A stretch of DNA of 64,000 nt from Salinicoccus luteus DSM 17002 (GCF_000712035.1 NZ_JONV01000009.1:62001-126000); one strand, 5' to 3'; counted from the first letter of the stretch, positions 17,655 to 27,465 are shown. The notes: generated from the letters alone by a model not told the origin. Translations and numbers: made by a program.

Positions 17655-19169
17655 CTACTCTATCAGACCGGCTTCTTCCAAGTAATCCTCTGCAACGACA
17701 TAAGGGTCTTCACTTTCGACTGCCACCCTGTAGTTCATTTCCTGCATTTCCTCGTTGCTGATCATACCACCGAGTTTATTCAATGGTTCGATGATTTCAG
17801 GGTGTTCATCGAGGAATGACTGCTTGAAGAGGGGGGCGCCCTGGTAAGGAGGAAAGACATTCCGATCATCTTCAAGGATGACCATGTCGAACTGTCTCAG
17901 TTCCGCGTCAGTGGAATAGGCATCGACAAGGTTGATGTCTCCGCCCTCCACCGCCTGGTACCTTAAGCTTGGTTCCATGGTTCTGATATTATCGAAGTCG
18001 AGACTATATGCCTCCTGTATTGCCGGCCAGCCGTCTTCACGGTCGTTGAATTCCAATGTAAATCCTGGACTGATCTCGTCTTCGATGCTTCTCAGGTCTC
18101 CAATCGTCTCCAGGCTATTCTCTTCTGCGAATTCACGTTTCACGGCAAGTGTATAGGTATTATTGTATTCCATCGGTTCAAGCAGCGTCATGTCGAACTG
18201 TTCCTCGAGGCTTCTATTGGCCTGTTCATATACCGCTTCTTCCTCTTTGGAATCCAGTTCTTCTTTTGTCAGCTCAGCGAGGACCGTTCCTGTAAATTCG
18301 AGATACCCATCTATATCGTCAGACCTTAATGCATTGAACAGGAAGGACGTTTTGCCGAGACCATCTTCGACCTCCACCGTATAATCCGTCTCCTCTTCGA
18401 TGAGGATTTTGTACATATTCGTAATGATTGAAGGCTCGGTGCCGAGCTTCCCTGCGATTGTTATCGTATCTCCTCTCTGTGCGAGGAGCGGAGCGGCGGA
18501 AATCAGCAGCATTGCGACCAGTATGGTGCCGAGTGTAATGATGATTCTTTTATAGGAGAGGTTCTGTATCACCCGAAGCGCTATATCAAAAAAGATGGCA
18601 AGCAGGGCTGCTGGTATGGCACCGAGGATGATGAGTGACGTGTTGTTCCGATCGATTCCAAGCAGAATCAGATCACCGAGGCCGCCAGCCCCGATGAGTG
18701 CAGCGAGTGTCGCGGTACCGATGATCAGTACCATTGCGGTGCGTATGCCGGCCATGATGACGGGCATCGCAATCGGAAGCTCGACTTTGGTCAGGCGACG
18801 CATCGGCTTCATGCCGATTCCTTTGGCAGCTTCGACAAGCGAATCGTCGACTTCGTCTATGCCGGTAAAGGTATTCCTCAGGATCGGCAGCAGTGCATAG
18901 ATGACCAGTGCAATGATGGCGGGCACCTTACCGATGCCGAATAATGGAATCATCAGACCGAGCAGCGCAAGGGAAGGGATGGTCTGGAGCACTGCTGCTA
19001 TGTTTATAACGACTTCGGATAACTTTTTCGTTTTTGTCAGCATAATGCCGAGGGGCACACCGATGATGACCGCAATAAGCAGCGCGATGAAGGATATCTG
19101 TATATGCTCGATAAGTGTTGTGAGCAGTTCGCCTTTTCTTGCATTCAAAGTTTCGAAGAATGTATTCAT
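17655..19169 (-). CDS. Fused permease/substrate-binding protein of an OpuB/OpuC-type osmolyte ABC transporter
   Basis: 504 residues. Residues about 1-215 are a ProW/OpuCB-like permease with six TM helices and the ABC-contact loop EAAKGIGMKPMRRLTKVELPIAMPVIMAGIRT (in blocks). Residues about 235-504 are an OpuAC/OpuCC-like binding domain (GTEPSIITNMYKILIEEE, SLRYQAVEGGDINLVDAYSTD) anchored after the last TM. The permease and receptor are thus one polypeptide, as in S. aureus and Lactococcus homologues. It imports glycine betaine, carnitine or choline. The ATG overlaps the stop of the ATPase gene by 4 bp (ATGA), showing coupling. Confidence 0.92.
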   Translation of the reverse strand: MNTFFETLNARKGELLTTLIEHIQISFIALLIAVIIGVPLGIMLTKTKKLSEVVINIAAVLQTIPSLALLGLMIPLFGIGKVPAIIALVIYALLPILRNTFTGIDEVDDSLVEAAKGIGMKPMRRLTKVELPIAMPVIMAGIRTAMVLIIGTATLAALIGAGGLGDLILLGIDRNNTSLIILGAIPAALLAIFFDIALRVIQNLSYKRIIITLGTILVAMLLISAAPLLAQRGDTITIAGKLGTEPSIITNMYKILIEEETDYTVEVEDGLGKTSFLFNALRSDDIDGYLEFTGTVLAELTKEELDSKEEEAVYEQANRSLEEQFDMTLLEPMEYNNTYTLAVKREFAEENSLETIGDLRSIEDEISPGFTLEFNDREDGWPAIQEAYSLDFDNIRTMEPSLRYQAVEGGDINLVDAYSTDAELRQFDMVILEDDRNVFPPYQGAPLFKQSFLDEHPEIIEPLNKLGGMISNEEMQEMNYRVAVESEDPYVVAEDYLEEAGLIE

Positions 19170-20125
19170 CGGTCGTCACCCCGCTGACTGGTATCGAGGT
19201 ATTTGAAGATATCCCTATGCTTCAGCACTCTTCTTTCATCATTCTCTCTGACGAGAATGCCTTCATGTTCTGATAAGTATTTATACACATCCTGTATGGA
19301 AGCTTCATGGGAGACTTCCGGGTAGTCTCCCCGCTCCCCTGGATGGAGGGGAGGATGATCTTTAGCGATATCTCCCACCGTCACCTGCTGCATCCTGTAC
19401 GATTCAAGGTCACCGATGAACTCCCTGACAAAGTCATTTTTCGGGTTGGTCATGAATCCTTCGGGGGTGTCGATCTGTTCGACATGACCTTCTTTGAGGA
19501 GGCAGATGCGGTCTCCAAGCTTCAGTGCCTCCTGTATATCATGCGTTACGAATACGATCGTCTTCTGTATCTTCTCCTGAAGATCTGCGAGATCATCCTG
19601 AAGCTTCTCGCGGCTGATGGGATCGAGTGCACTGAATGGTTCATCCATAAGTATGACTGGCGGATCCGCAGCAAGTGCCCGTATAACGCCGATGCGCTGC
19701 TGCTGGCCGCCGGATAGTTCAGCCGGCATGCGCTTCTTGTACTGCTCCGGCGGCTCCAGTCCGACCATCGTAAGCAGTTCATCTATCCTTTTGTCGATGT
19801 CTTCATCCGGCCATTTCTTCATCTGCGGTACTTGCGCAATATTCTCCTTGATTGTCATATGCGGAAAGAGTGCAATCTGCTGGAGTACATACCCGATATC
19901 CCAGCGCATTTCGTAAACAGGATAGTCGCTGATCGGCCTGTCCTTGAAATAGATATAGCCTTCACTCAATGGAATGAGGCGGTTGATCATCTTCAAAGTC
20001 GTCGTCTTGCCGCAGCCTGAAGGTCCGATGAGGACAAAAATTTCCCCTTCTTCGATTTCAAAGCTCACATCGTCCACTGCAACCTTATCACCATAGCGTT
20101 TTGTCACATTTTCAAATTTGATCAT
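19166..20125 (-). CDS. ABC transporter ATP-binding subunit of the OpuB/OpuC-type system
   Basis: 319 residues. Walker A GPSGCGKTT (about 35-43), signature LSGGQQQRIGVIRAL, Walker B VILMDEPFSALD and H-loop VTHD are all intact. The C-terminal part (about 245-319, YLSEHEGILVRENDERRVLK) is a CBS-like regulatory region of the OpuCA type, truncated to about one CBS unit. The open frame extends to 20371, but MIKFENVTKRYG at 20125 with AGGAG eleven bases upstream is the true start. First gene of a two-gene operon, divergent from the deaminase. Confidence 0.92.
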   Translation of the reverse strand: MIKFENVTKRYGDKVAVDDVSFEIEEGEIFVLIGPSGCGKTTTLKMINRLIPLSEGYIYFKDRPISDYPVYEMRWDIGYVLQQIALFPHMTIKENIAQVPQMKKWPDEDIDKRIDELLTMVGLEPPEQYKKRMPAELSGGQQQRIGVIRALAADPPVILMDEPFSALDPISREKLQDDLADLQEKIQKTIVFVTHDIQEALKLGDRICLLKEGHVEQIDTPEGFMTNPKNDFVREFIGDLESYRMQQVTVGDIAKDHPPLHPGERGDYPEVSHEASIQDVYKYLSEHEGILVRENDERRVLKHRDIFKYLDTSQRGDDR

Positions 20126-20279
20126 ATTTAATCTCCTATTGGATGTATTACCAGTAATTATAGAGAAAGAAGAATATAATGAAAATAATTTCAATTGGAA
20201 GCGTACTTGTTTGACGGTGTACTGGGGCCCGACTATGATTGAAGTGACCAGATGAAAAAATGTTGGAAAGGGTGGAATC

Positions 20280-20771
20280 ATGATTACTGAAACGGATCGT
20301 AAATATTTGAAACGGTGCATCGAACTGGCCCAAAAAGCATTGGAAGAAGGAAATGCCCCGTTCGGATCCATACTTGTATCCGAGAACGGCGAAGTGCTCT
20401 TTGAAGATCATAACCGGACTTCTGGAGGGGACAATACACAGCATCCGGAATTCGCAATCGCCCGATGGGCCGTCAATAACATGCACGAAGCGGATCGTCC
20501 TCATGCGACCGTATACACTTCAGGTGAACATTGTTCCATGTGCGCCTCCGCCCATGCTCTGGCAGGCCTGGGCCGGATTGTCTATGCCAGTTCAACCAGA
20601 CAGCTGAAGGGCTGGCAGGAAGAACTGGGCATCGGTTCCGGACGGCTGAAAGGACTGTCGATTCAAGAGGTCGTGGAGGATATTACAGTGGAAGGCCCGG
20701 ATGAAACTCTGGCTGAAGAGGTAAAGAAATTGCAGTATGCCTATTTCCAGTCCCTGTCCGGTTCCGAATAG
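20280..20771 (+). CDS. Zinc-dependent nucleoside/guanine deaminase family protein
   Basis: 163 residues of the cytidine deaminase superfamily. Zinc ligands are H55 with catalytic E57 in HPEF (most relatives have HAE), and C85, C88 in SGEHCSMCAS. The length and the GNAPFGSILV motif fit the guanine deaminase / TadA-like nucleoside deaminase branch. The exact substrate is uncertain. RBS AAAGGGTGG lies upstream. Convergent with the next gene, with only one base between the coding regions and no visible terminator. Confidence 0.85.
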   Translation: MITETDRKYLKRCIELAQKALEEGNAPFGSILVSENGEVLFEDHNRTSGGDNTQHPEFAIARWAVNNMHEADRPHATVYTSGEHCSMCASAHALAGLGRIVYASSTRQLKGWQEELGIGSGRLKGLSIQEVVEDITVEGPDETLAEEVKKLQYAYFQSLSGSE

Positions 20772-20772
20772 A

Positions 20773-21324
20773 TCAGACATCCTGGGGGTAGACTACGGTG
20801 CCATCGGCTTCTATGATCGGTGCCGCGCCCCATCTTCCCAGTTCATGGCTGACCAGTTCAGGTTCGTTTTTGGAGTTGTTGATGATATGCTGCACCTCCC
20901 AGTCGTTTGCAGCGAGCCAGTTGCTTATGATCAGACGGTGGCATCGTGCAGGATGCCTTTCCGAGCACATATAGACGACATTGTCCTCCCTGGCCCTGGC
21001 TTCCAGCATTTCCATGCCTTCTTTGAACTCATCCGTCAGGGTATAGTCTGCATAGTTGTGGAATGACCGGTTGTCCCAGCCGCTGTTCAAATCGCTGCCG
21101 ACAACTCCAGATGTCCCCCTTCTACCCCCGAGCATTGGGAAATGCGCATAGTCCATCTTTTCTTCCCGGAGCCATGCCTTCATTTCATCCCCATTGAACT
21201 GTGGATGTTTTCTGCTGTAGGGGAATGCGCGGACATCCGCTACATACTGAATATCCGCCTTTCTCAGCATATTAATAAACTGTTCTTTTGTATTGGTCGA
21301 ATGACCTACAGTGTATATCTTCAT
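20773..21324 (-). CDS. DUF488 family protein
   Basis: 183 residues. The family hallmarks are present: MKIYTVGHST at the N-terminus, VADVRAFPYSRKHPQFN near 30, YAHFPMLGG near 60 and the cysteine/histidine patch CSERHPARCHR near 128. The function is unproven; the fold and the arginine/cysteine residues suggest a nucleic-acid or small-ligand binding enzyme. The start is ATG 21324 (GGGTGAT upstream); the longer open frame to 21378 lacks an RBS. Confidence 0.88.
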   Translation of the reverse strand: MKIYTVGHSTNTKEQFINMLRKADIQYVADVRAFPYSRKHPQFNGDEMKAWLREEKMDYAHFPMLGGRRGTSGVVGSDLNSGWDNRSFHNYADYTLTDEFKEGMEMLEARAREDNVVYMCSERHPARCHRLIISNWLAANDWEVQHIINNSKNEPELVSHELGRWGAAPIIEADGTVVYPQDV

Positions 21325-21375
21325 CCGTATCACCCTGGTCTGAATTATTTTCCAATGGTTTTTAAACTGCAAAAT

Positions 21376-21403
21376 CAATCCCCTGTCATTCGACAGGGGA
21401 ATT
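21376..21403 (-). terminator. Terminator overlapping the end of the DUF1641 gene
   Basis: CCCCTGTC / GACAGGGG arms with extra CAAT/ATTG pairing. The stop codon (21388-21386) lies in the hairpin itself, so the last codons double as the terminator's ascending arm. Confidence 0.75.
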
Positions 21404-22093
21404 GTTTTTGACTTTTTGGCCTTTCATTAGCAAAGGAATGGCGAGCGCGCCGGCACCTGCCGCCAAGGCATACCATTTTGCTGCCGGTCTTGAGGAGGAA
21501 GCAGCTCTTTTCTTTCTGGATGCTGAGGACCTTTTCTCCTGGTTATCTTTTGGCTCCTCATTCATTTCCTTTTCTGGATTTTCAAGACGGTCTTTCTGAG
21601 GCTCGACTCTCTCCTCATCTTCTTTTCCTTCTCCCATGCCTTTGACAATCTTTACGAGAACATTCAGCCCTTCTATTACGTGGGGATCTTTCAATGCACC
21701 GAGAAGTCCAGTATAGCCGGCGGGTTTCTTCTCGTGTTCATATTCTGCGGCCCTGGCGATTCCGCTGTTGATTTTAAGGACGATGGGTTCAATCTGTTCC
21801 ATGTCTATCGTTCCAAGCAGTTGGAACAGCAGCAGCATATTCTTCATAGACTGTGGCGTTTCGGATTCATCGATTGCTGTGACTATCCGGTGGATGACCC
21901 TATCGCTCTGACCGAGGGCACTGCTGATCATATTGAGTATTTCCCGGTCCTTCAGCTTATCGGCGATGTCGAACATATCATGGAGTGTATCCTTGTGCTC
22001 AAGGAGCAGGTTCTCCAATTCCCTGAGTTCCTGCTCATGCTTCACTTCCGGGTCGATCTTCATTTTATGAATGACTTTTGTCGCTTTCGCCAT
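21386..22093 (-). CDS. DUF1641 protein, formate dehydrogenase partner
   Basis: 235 residues. A helical DUF1641 core (about 15-140, with GTIDMEQIEPIVLKINSGI) is followed by a highly charged Glu/Lys linker, then a hydrophobic stretch near the C-terminus (WYALAAGAGALAIPLLM) that could anchor the protein. DUF1641 proteins sit beside YjgC/YrhE-type formate dehydrogenases (yjgD, yrhD) and are assumed to be a subunit or assembly factor. The start overlaps the fdhA stop by one base (TAATG), which supports a fixed stoichiometric link. Confidence 0.85.
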   Translation of the reverse strand: MAKATKVIHKMKIDPEVKHEQELRELENLLLEHKDTLHDMFDIADKLKDREILNMISSALGQSDRVIHRIVTAIDESETPQSMKNMLLLFQLLGTIDMEQIEPIVLKINSGIARAAEYEHEKKPAGYTGLLGALKDPHVIEGLNVLVKIVKGMGEGKEDEERVEPQKDRLENPEKEMNEEPKDNQEKRSSASRKKRAASSSRPAAKWYALAAGAGALAIPLLMKGQKVKNNSPVE

Positions 22094-25044
22094 TATTTAT
22101 TCGCCCTTCTTTCTTTGACAAGGTCTCCTGGGAATATATAGTCGTCCCTTGCCCATTTCTCTTCAACGCGTACGCCAATCTGCGGTTGTGGATTGCCGTT
22201 GCGGTGGTTGATTCTAGGCAGCGGATTGTCGCCTTTCGGTTCAAGGACTTCCATCTTCACAGAAACCTCCTTATAGGCAGGTGTATCCGTATCCTTGTCG
22301 GAATGCGAGCTTGTCAGATAGTTGATTGCACCTTCCCCGTTGGAGTTCATCGGCAGATACAGCTGATTGCCGAAGACACGGTCGGTGACGACGCAGCGTA
22401 CTTTGACACTGCCGTATGGAGATGTGAGACGTACTTTTGTGCCATCTTCGAGCCCGCGCTCCCTAGCAAGGTCCGGTGACACCTCAAGGAAGACTTCAGG
22501 TGTCCGCTTGGTGATGCCTTCGGATTTGTATGTCATGTTGCCTTCGTGGAAGTGTTCCAGCAGGCGTCCATTATTGACATGAAGGTCATATTCTTCTTTG
22601 AACTCAAGCGGCTTCGTCCATTCCACCGGCCACAGGCGCGCTTTGCCTTCAGGCAGCGGGAATTCCTTTTCAAACAGGAGCGGCGTATCTGTACCATCCG
22701 CCGCCACCGGCCACTGGAGGCTGTCATAGCCTTCAAGTCGGTCATAGCTGACACCAGCAAACAGTGGGGTCAGGGAAGCGGCTTCATCCATGATTTCACT
22801 TGGATGGGTATAGTTCCATCCTGCACCCATGCGGTTGGCGATTTCTGTGATGATCTGCCAATCCGGCTTGGAGTCGCCGAGCGGATCCATGACTTTATAG
22901 AGACGCTGGAAGCGGCGCTCCGTGTTCACGAACGTGCCGTCTTTTTCCAGGCTTGGACTGGCTGGAAGGACGACATCTGCATATTCGCATGTCCTCGAGA
23001 AGAATATATCCTGCACGACGAAGAACTTCAGTTTTTCATAGGCCGAATGGACATGGTTGAGGTTTGAATCGACGATGCCCATGTCCTCCCCTTTCAGGTA
23101 GAGGACTTCCAGGCTGCCTTCATGGATGGCTTCGACCATTTCATGGTTATTGAGCCCTTTGCTTGTTGGTATTTTTGTGCCCCAGCCTTCTTCAAAACGT
23201 GCACGGACTTCATCATCCGAGACAAACTGGTAGCCGGGGAAGCGGTCCGGCATGCTGCCGAAGTCGCTTGCACCCTGAACATTGTTGTGACCGCGGAGCG
23301 GGTAGGCGCCTGCCCCCGGTTTCATGTAGTTGCCGGTCACGAGCAGCAGGTTGGAAATGGCTGTGCTTGTATCACTGCCGCCCCCGTGCTGGGTCACACC
23401 CATGGCCCAAAGAATAGAGGTCGTTTTCGCTTCATGGATGGAAGTTGCGATCTCGATCAGCTGCTCTTTTGGCATGCCCGTCACTTCTGAAGCATAGTCG
23501 AGTGTATATTTGTCGAGGCTTTCGATGTATTCTTCAACATCATTCACATGGTCGCGAAGGAATGATTCATCATGCCAGCCCTGGTCGATGATGTACTTGG
23601 TCACTGCAGAGAGCCATATCAGATCGCTGCCCGGGGCCGGTCTGACGAATAGGTCTGCGCGATTGGCCAGCTCATGTTCACGGAGGTCTGCGACGATTAC
23701 TTTCTGTCCATGCAGCTTCTGGGCACGTTTTACGCGTGTGGCGAGAACCGGATGCGACTCTGCCGTATTTGATCCGATTGAAATTACAAGTTCCGCCTGC
23801 GCGATATCCGTAATGCTTCCAGAGTCACCGCCGTATCCGACTGTACGCCATAGTCCCATAGTGGCAGGAGACTGACAGTATCTGGAACAGTTGTCGATAT
23901 TGTTTGTCCCGATGACACCCCGTCCAAGTTTCTGCATCAAGTATGATTCCTCATTGGTACATTTGGAGGATGAGATGAAGGCCAAGGCATCGGCCCCTTT
24001 CTCTTTTATGGTTTCTTTGAACTTGCCTTCAATGAGGTCGAGTGCTTCCTCCCATTCTGCTTCCCTGAATGCATCGCCTTCACGGATGAGTGGTTTGGTC
24101 AGGCGTTCTTCACTGTTCACAAAGTCCCAGCCGAACTTTCCTTTGATGCATGTGGAGACTCCATTTGCCGGCGCTTCGACCTGCGGTTCCACCTTCAGTA
24201 TCTCGCGGCCTTTCGTCCAGACATCGAACGAGCACCCGACACCACAGTACGTACATACCGTCTTCGTCTTCTCGATGCGGTCCTCCCGCATCTGCGCCTC
24301 CACATCGGAAATGGTCATGAGGGATTCGTATCCAGTTTCCACATTTTTCGTAATATCCACCATCGGCCTGAAGGACTCCTGCGCCAGGCCTGTCAGGAAG
24401 CCCGCTTCGCCTTCCATGCCAACTTCCATCATGGCATTGCATGGGCACACTGTGGAACAATGTCCACAGTTGACACACGAAGATTCATCGATTGTCGTAT
24501 CGTTGTCCCAGATGACACGCGGCTTCTCGAGCTCCCAGTCGATCAACAGTGTTTCATTGACCTGGAGATCCTGACAGGCTTCTACACAGCGGCCGCACAG
24601 GATGCACTGGTCTGGGTCGTACCGGTAGAAAGCATTGCGCATTACTTCGGCACCTTTGGTCTCATGTGGCGTCTCCTGGTGGCTGATCCGCATTTCCTTG
24701 ACCGTGTTATGTATCTCACAGTTGCCATTGTTGAAATCACAGACTGTACAGTAGAGTTCATGATTTCCCAGAATACGGTCCATAGCAATAAGCTGTGCCT
24801 CATGGACTTCTTCACCGAATGTTTCCACGACATCCCCCGGATTCAACTCCGTGGAACAGGAGCGTACATATTCGCCATTCACTTTGACTATGCATGTATC
24901 ACATGTCTCCAGAGCACCGAGGCTCGGATGATAGCAGAGGTTGGGCGGTTCAACATTGTTTTCCTTCAGGTAATTGAGCACGGTGTTATCCTTTGCAGCC
25001 TGCTGTTTTCTGCCGTTCAATGTAATCTCAAAAGAATCTGGCAT
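22093..25044 (-). CDS. fdhA: Formate dehydrogenase, molybdopterin catalytic subunit with fused ferredoxin domains
   Basis: 983 residues. Oxidises formate to CO2. Domain order: [2Fe-2S] ferredoxin (about 1-80, CYHPSLGALETCDTC), NuoG-like His/Cys region, two [4Fe-4S] motifs (CILCGRCVEAC and CVNCGHCSTVCPC), then the [4Fe-4S]-binding CTYCGVGCSFDVW. The bis-MGD catalytic domain follows, with YCQSPATMGLWRT supplying a cysteine at the place of selenocysteine. The C-terminal MGD-binding domain ends about 970. It resembles B. subtilis YjgC/YrhE. The ATG 25044 follows AAAGGGG; the longer frame to 25107 is rejected. pflB at 40 kb provides formate as a possible substrate. Confidence 0.93.
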   Translation of the reverse strand: MPDSFEITLNGRKQQAAKDNTVLNYLKENNVEPPNLCYHPSLGALETCDTCIVKVNGEYVRSCSTELNPGDVVETFGEEVHEAQLIAMDRILGNHELYCTVCDFNNGNCEIHNTVKEMRISHQETPHETKGAEVMRNAFYRYDPDQCILCGRCVEACQDLQVNETLLIDWELEKPRVIWDNDTTIDESSCVNCGHCSTVCPCNAMMEVGMEGEAGFLTGLAQESFRPMVDITKNVETGYESLMTISDVEAQMREDRIEKTKTVCTYCGVGCSFDVWTKGREILKVEPQVEAPANGVSTCIKGKFGWDFVNSEERLTKPLIREGDAFREAEWEEALDLIEGKFKETIKEKGADALAFISSSKCTNEESYLMQKLGRGVIGTNNIDNCSRYCQSPATMGLWRTVGYGGDSGSITDIAQAELVISIGSNTAESHPVLATRVKRAQKLHGQKVIVADLREHELANRADLFVRPAPGSDLIWLSAVTKYIIDQGWHDESFLRDHVNDVEEYIESLDKYTLDYASEVTGMPKEQLIEIATSIHEAKTTSILWAMGVTQHGGGSDTSTAISNLLLVTGNYMKPGAGAYPLRGHNNVQGASDFGSMPDRFPGYQFVSDDEVRARFEEGWGTKIPTSKGLNNHEMVEAIHEGSLEVLYLKGEDMGIVDSNLNHVHSAYEKLKFFVVQDIFFSRTCEYADVVLPASPSLEKDGTFVNTERRFQRLYKVMDPLGDSKPDWQIITEIANRMGAGWNYTHPSEIMDEAASLTPLFAGVSYDRLEGYDSLQWPVAADGTDTPLLFEKEFPLPEGKARLWPVEWTKPLEFKEEYDLHVNNGRLLEHFHEGNMTYKSEGITKRTPEVFLEVSPDLARERGLEDGTKVRLTSPYGSVKVRCVVTDRVFGNQLYLPMNSNGEGAINYLTSSHSDKDTDTPAYKEVSVKMEVLEPKGDNPLPRINHRNGNPQPQIGVRVEEKWARDDYIFPGDLVKERRANK

Positions 25045-25151
25045 TCCAATACCCCTTTCCAACTCAGTTTTATATGCTGTTTCCCTGATATTGTAAAATT
25101 CAAACATTTATAATTATATAAATATAGAATAAAAGAATTTTGCATTATAAA

Positions 25152-25177
25152 AGAGACCATCTCTTCAGATGGTCTCT
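25152..25177 (-). terminator. Terminator of the AraC-family regulator gene
   Basis: Perfect arms AGAGACCATCT and AGATGGTCTCT with a CTTC tetraloop. On the minus strand it is followed by CTTTTATAA. Confidence 0.85.
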
Positions 25178-25186
25178 CCTTTCAGT

Positions 25187-26056
25187 TTATTGAACTCCTC
25201 TTACCGGCAGCCATATTTCACTGTATGCGTGGTCCTTTTTTTCTGTACTCATTTGGGTGAACGAGAATGTCGGTGCCTCGATCAGTTCATAGTTGGAAGA
25301 AGGCAGCCATTCGGAATGGGTCCGCGCCATCGTCTCCTGCATTGTCTCGGGGAATTTTCCTTCGTTGGGAAAAACAGCCCATGTGCAGGCCTCCACATGC
25401 TTCCTATCCAGATTGTCGCTGATATCTGTTTCTGTCGTCAGTACACCAATCATATGGGTCAGTTCCCCTTCTTCCTTCATGAATTTCTCAGCGGCATCAT
25501 ATGACGCATTGACGATTTCCTGCGGATCAATGTTCTGTATTCGTCGCATTTCGTCCCTTTGTTCCTCTGTAATGCTTTTCGCAAGTTCCATGATGGAATC
25601 GTTGACCCCTTCAAACTGCATTGGGACCCTTTTTTCCACCCCGGCTATTGTGAAAGCAGGCATTTCTACTAGTTTCACTTCCATATTTTCTCCTCCTCTA
25701 ACATCGATATAGAATGAAAGCTTGGGAAATGATGTGATGGCACCTTTCCTATAGGCTTCGGAGGGCAGCATGCCACTCCAGGATTTGAAGGCTCTTGAAA
25801 AGCCCTCGACAGAGTTATAGCCGTATTTGAAGGCGACTTCAGTTACACTATGCCCCTGAACCAGGTCCTGATTCGCCATGGACAGCTTTCTTTTCTTGAT
25901 GTATTCGTTGAGTGGCATGCCTGTGATGTACAAGAAAAGCTTTCTGAAGTGGTAATCCGACTCCCCGACATAGCGTGCAACATCGCTGAGTTGCAGGTCA
26001 TTGGAAAGGTTCTTTTCTATATAGTCGATTACATCATTCAATTTTCCTATCATCAT
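25187..26056 (-). CDS. AraC-family regulator with GyrI-like effector-binding domain
   Basis: 289 residues. Two AraC helix-turn-helix motifs lie in the N-terminal 105 residues (LSDVARYVGESDYHFRKLF and VTEVAFKYGYNSVEGFSRAF). The C-terminal domain, about 125-289, is GyrI-like/Bacterial_EffectorBinding (EVKLVEMPAFTIAGVEKRV). This arrangement is seen in regulators that sense drugs or small hydrophobic ligands. It is divergent from the Old Yellow Enzyme gene, a natural target. AAAGGAA seven bases upstream favours ATG 26056 over a GTG at 26062. Confidence 0.87.
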   Translation of the reverse strand: MMIGKLNDVIDYIEKNLSNDLQLSDVARYVGESDYHFRKLFLYITGMPLNEYIKKRKLSMANQDLVQGHSVTEVAFKYGYNSVEGFSRAFKSWSGMLPSEAYRKGAITSFPKLSFYIDVRGGENMEVKLVEMPAFTIAGVEKRVPMQFEGVNDSIMELAKSITEEQRDEMRRIQNIDPQEIVNASYDAAEKFMKEEGELTHMIGVLTTETDISDNLDRKHVEACTWAVFPNEGKFPETMQETMARTHSEWLPSSNYELIEAPTFSFTQMSTEKKDHAYSEIWLPVRGVQ

Positions 26057-26250
26057 TTCCACGTTCCTTTCACTGCTGATGTTACATTTTTATTGGAAGT
26101 TCCACCTGATATTTTTAATATGGGAATTGTCATATCAGCTTTGGGTTATGATGCATGCAATGGGGAAAAGGACTTTATATCTCCTATTATAGCTACGCAT
26201 GAAGAGGTGGCACAAACGAAATAAATAAGAATGGAAAGTCGGGATTAACT

Positions 26251-27465
26251 ATGAAAGTATCAGAACCATTGGAACTGAATGGCGTCACACTGAAAAACCG
26301 TTTCTTCAAGTCGGCCATGAGTGAAACGATGGCCAAGGGTCGCAATCAGCCTGGAGAGAAGCACATCAGACTGTATCATGAATGGGTCAGGGGTGGTGCT
26401 GGTGTAGTCGTGACGGGGAATGTAATGGTAGACCGCAATGCCCTCGGGGAGCCAGGTAATGTCGTCATCGAGGATGAGAAAGATATGGATATGTTGAAGA
26501 GATGGGCAGAAAAGGGCACAGAGGACGATACGCATCTCTGGATGCAGATCAACCACCCCGGCAAGCAGTCGCCGAAAACCATGTCCAAAGAGCCTGTGTC
26601 ACCAAGCGCCATTCCAATGGGTGACGCGCTGAGGAGTGCATTTAATCCGCCGCGTGCACTGGCGAATGATGAAGTCAAAAGTATTGTAGAAAGATATGTT
26701 CATACCGCAGAAATCGCCAAAAAAGCAGGGTTTACCGGCGTGCAGATCCACGGTGCCCATGGCTATCTGGTCAACCAGTTCCTCTCGCCCCATGATAATC
26801 GGAGGGATGATGAGTATGGTGGCAATCTTGAAAACCGAATGCGTTTCCTGGCCGAAATTTATGAGGGGATGCGTAGGGTTTTGGGGGAAGCTTTCCCCAT
26901 TTCGCTGAAGCTCAATTCTTCCGACTTCAACCGGGATGGTCTTACGGAGGCAGAATCACTCATTGTTGTTGAGAAAATGTCAGAAATGGGTCTGGATCTG
27001 ATTGAAATTTCAGGAGGAAATTATGAACAGCCGAAAATGTCGACGGGTACGGATTCGGAAGTGTTCTTCCTGGACTATGCCCAAAAACTGAAGGAGAAGG
27101 TCGATATTCCCGTAGTCGTTACAGGCGGCTTCAGGTCCAAAGAAAGTATGGAGGCCGCTCTTAAAAAGGGGCATACAGATATGATCGGCATTGCCAGGCC
27201 CATGGCTCTGGATCCCCTTCTTCCGAACCGGATCATGTCAGGCGACTACGAGAAGATAACGACAAGGCGCCTCACTACAGGCATAAAGGGATTGGATGAA
27301 AAGGTAGGGCCGGCTGTAGGGAACGTCTACTATGCCATGCAACTCAAGCGGATCGCTGAAGGGAAGGGAACACAGCAGCACACCAATGCATGGCGCCCAC
27401 TCCTACATCTTATCGCAACTCATGGACCGCAGGCATTGAAGCCGAAACGGCGGAAGAGGAAATGA
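26251..27465 (+). CDS. NADH:flavin oxidoreductase, Old Yellow Enzyme family
   Basis: 404 residues, FMN-dependent TIM barrel. Visible motifs are LKNRFFKSAMSE at the N-terminus, INHPGKQ, IHGAHGYLVNQFLSPHDNRR (paired His/Asn that bind the substrate carbonyl) and VTGGFRSKE with GIARPMALDP for the FMN phosphate. Reduces activated C=C bonds of unsaturated carbonyls or nitro compounds; physiological substrate unknown. There is no C-terminal 4Fe-4S/NAD domain, so it is the short single-domain type. It may be controlled by the divergent AraC/GyrI regulator. Confidence 0.9.
   Translation: MKVSEPLELNGVTLKNRFFKSAMSETMAKGRNQPGEKHIRLYHEWVRGGAGVVVTGNVMVDRNALGEPGNVVIEDEKDMDMLKRWAEKGTEDDTHLWMQINHPGKQSPKTMSKEPVSPSAIPMGDALRSAFNPPRALANDEVKSIVERYVHTAEIAKKAGFTGVQIHGAHGYLVNQFLSPHDNRRDDEYGGNLENRMRFLAEIYEGMRRVLGEAFPISLKLNSSDFNRDGLTEAESLIVVEKMSEMGLDLIEISGGNYEQPKMSTGTDSEVFFLDYAQKLKEKVDIPVVVTGGFRSKESMEAALKKGHTDMIGIARPMALDPLLPNRIMSGDYEKITTRRLTTGIKGLDEKVGPAVGNVYYAMQLKRIAEGKGTQQHTNAWRPLLHLIATHGPQALKPKRRKRK

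Noticed and set aside
9474-20000. Integrated SCC element downstream of rlmH
   Set aside because: No ccr genes, no second att core and no transposase; neighbours look like ordinary chromosomal genes.
22093-25044. Selenocysteine-containing formate dehydrogenase
   Set aside because: The frame is continuous with a Cys codon at the catalytic position; no in-frame TGA or SECIS is needed.
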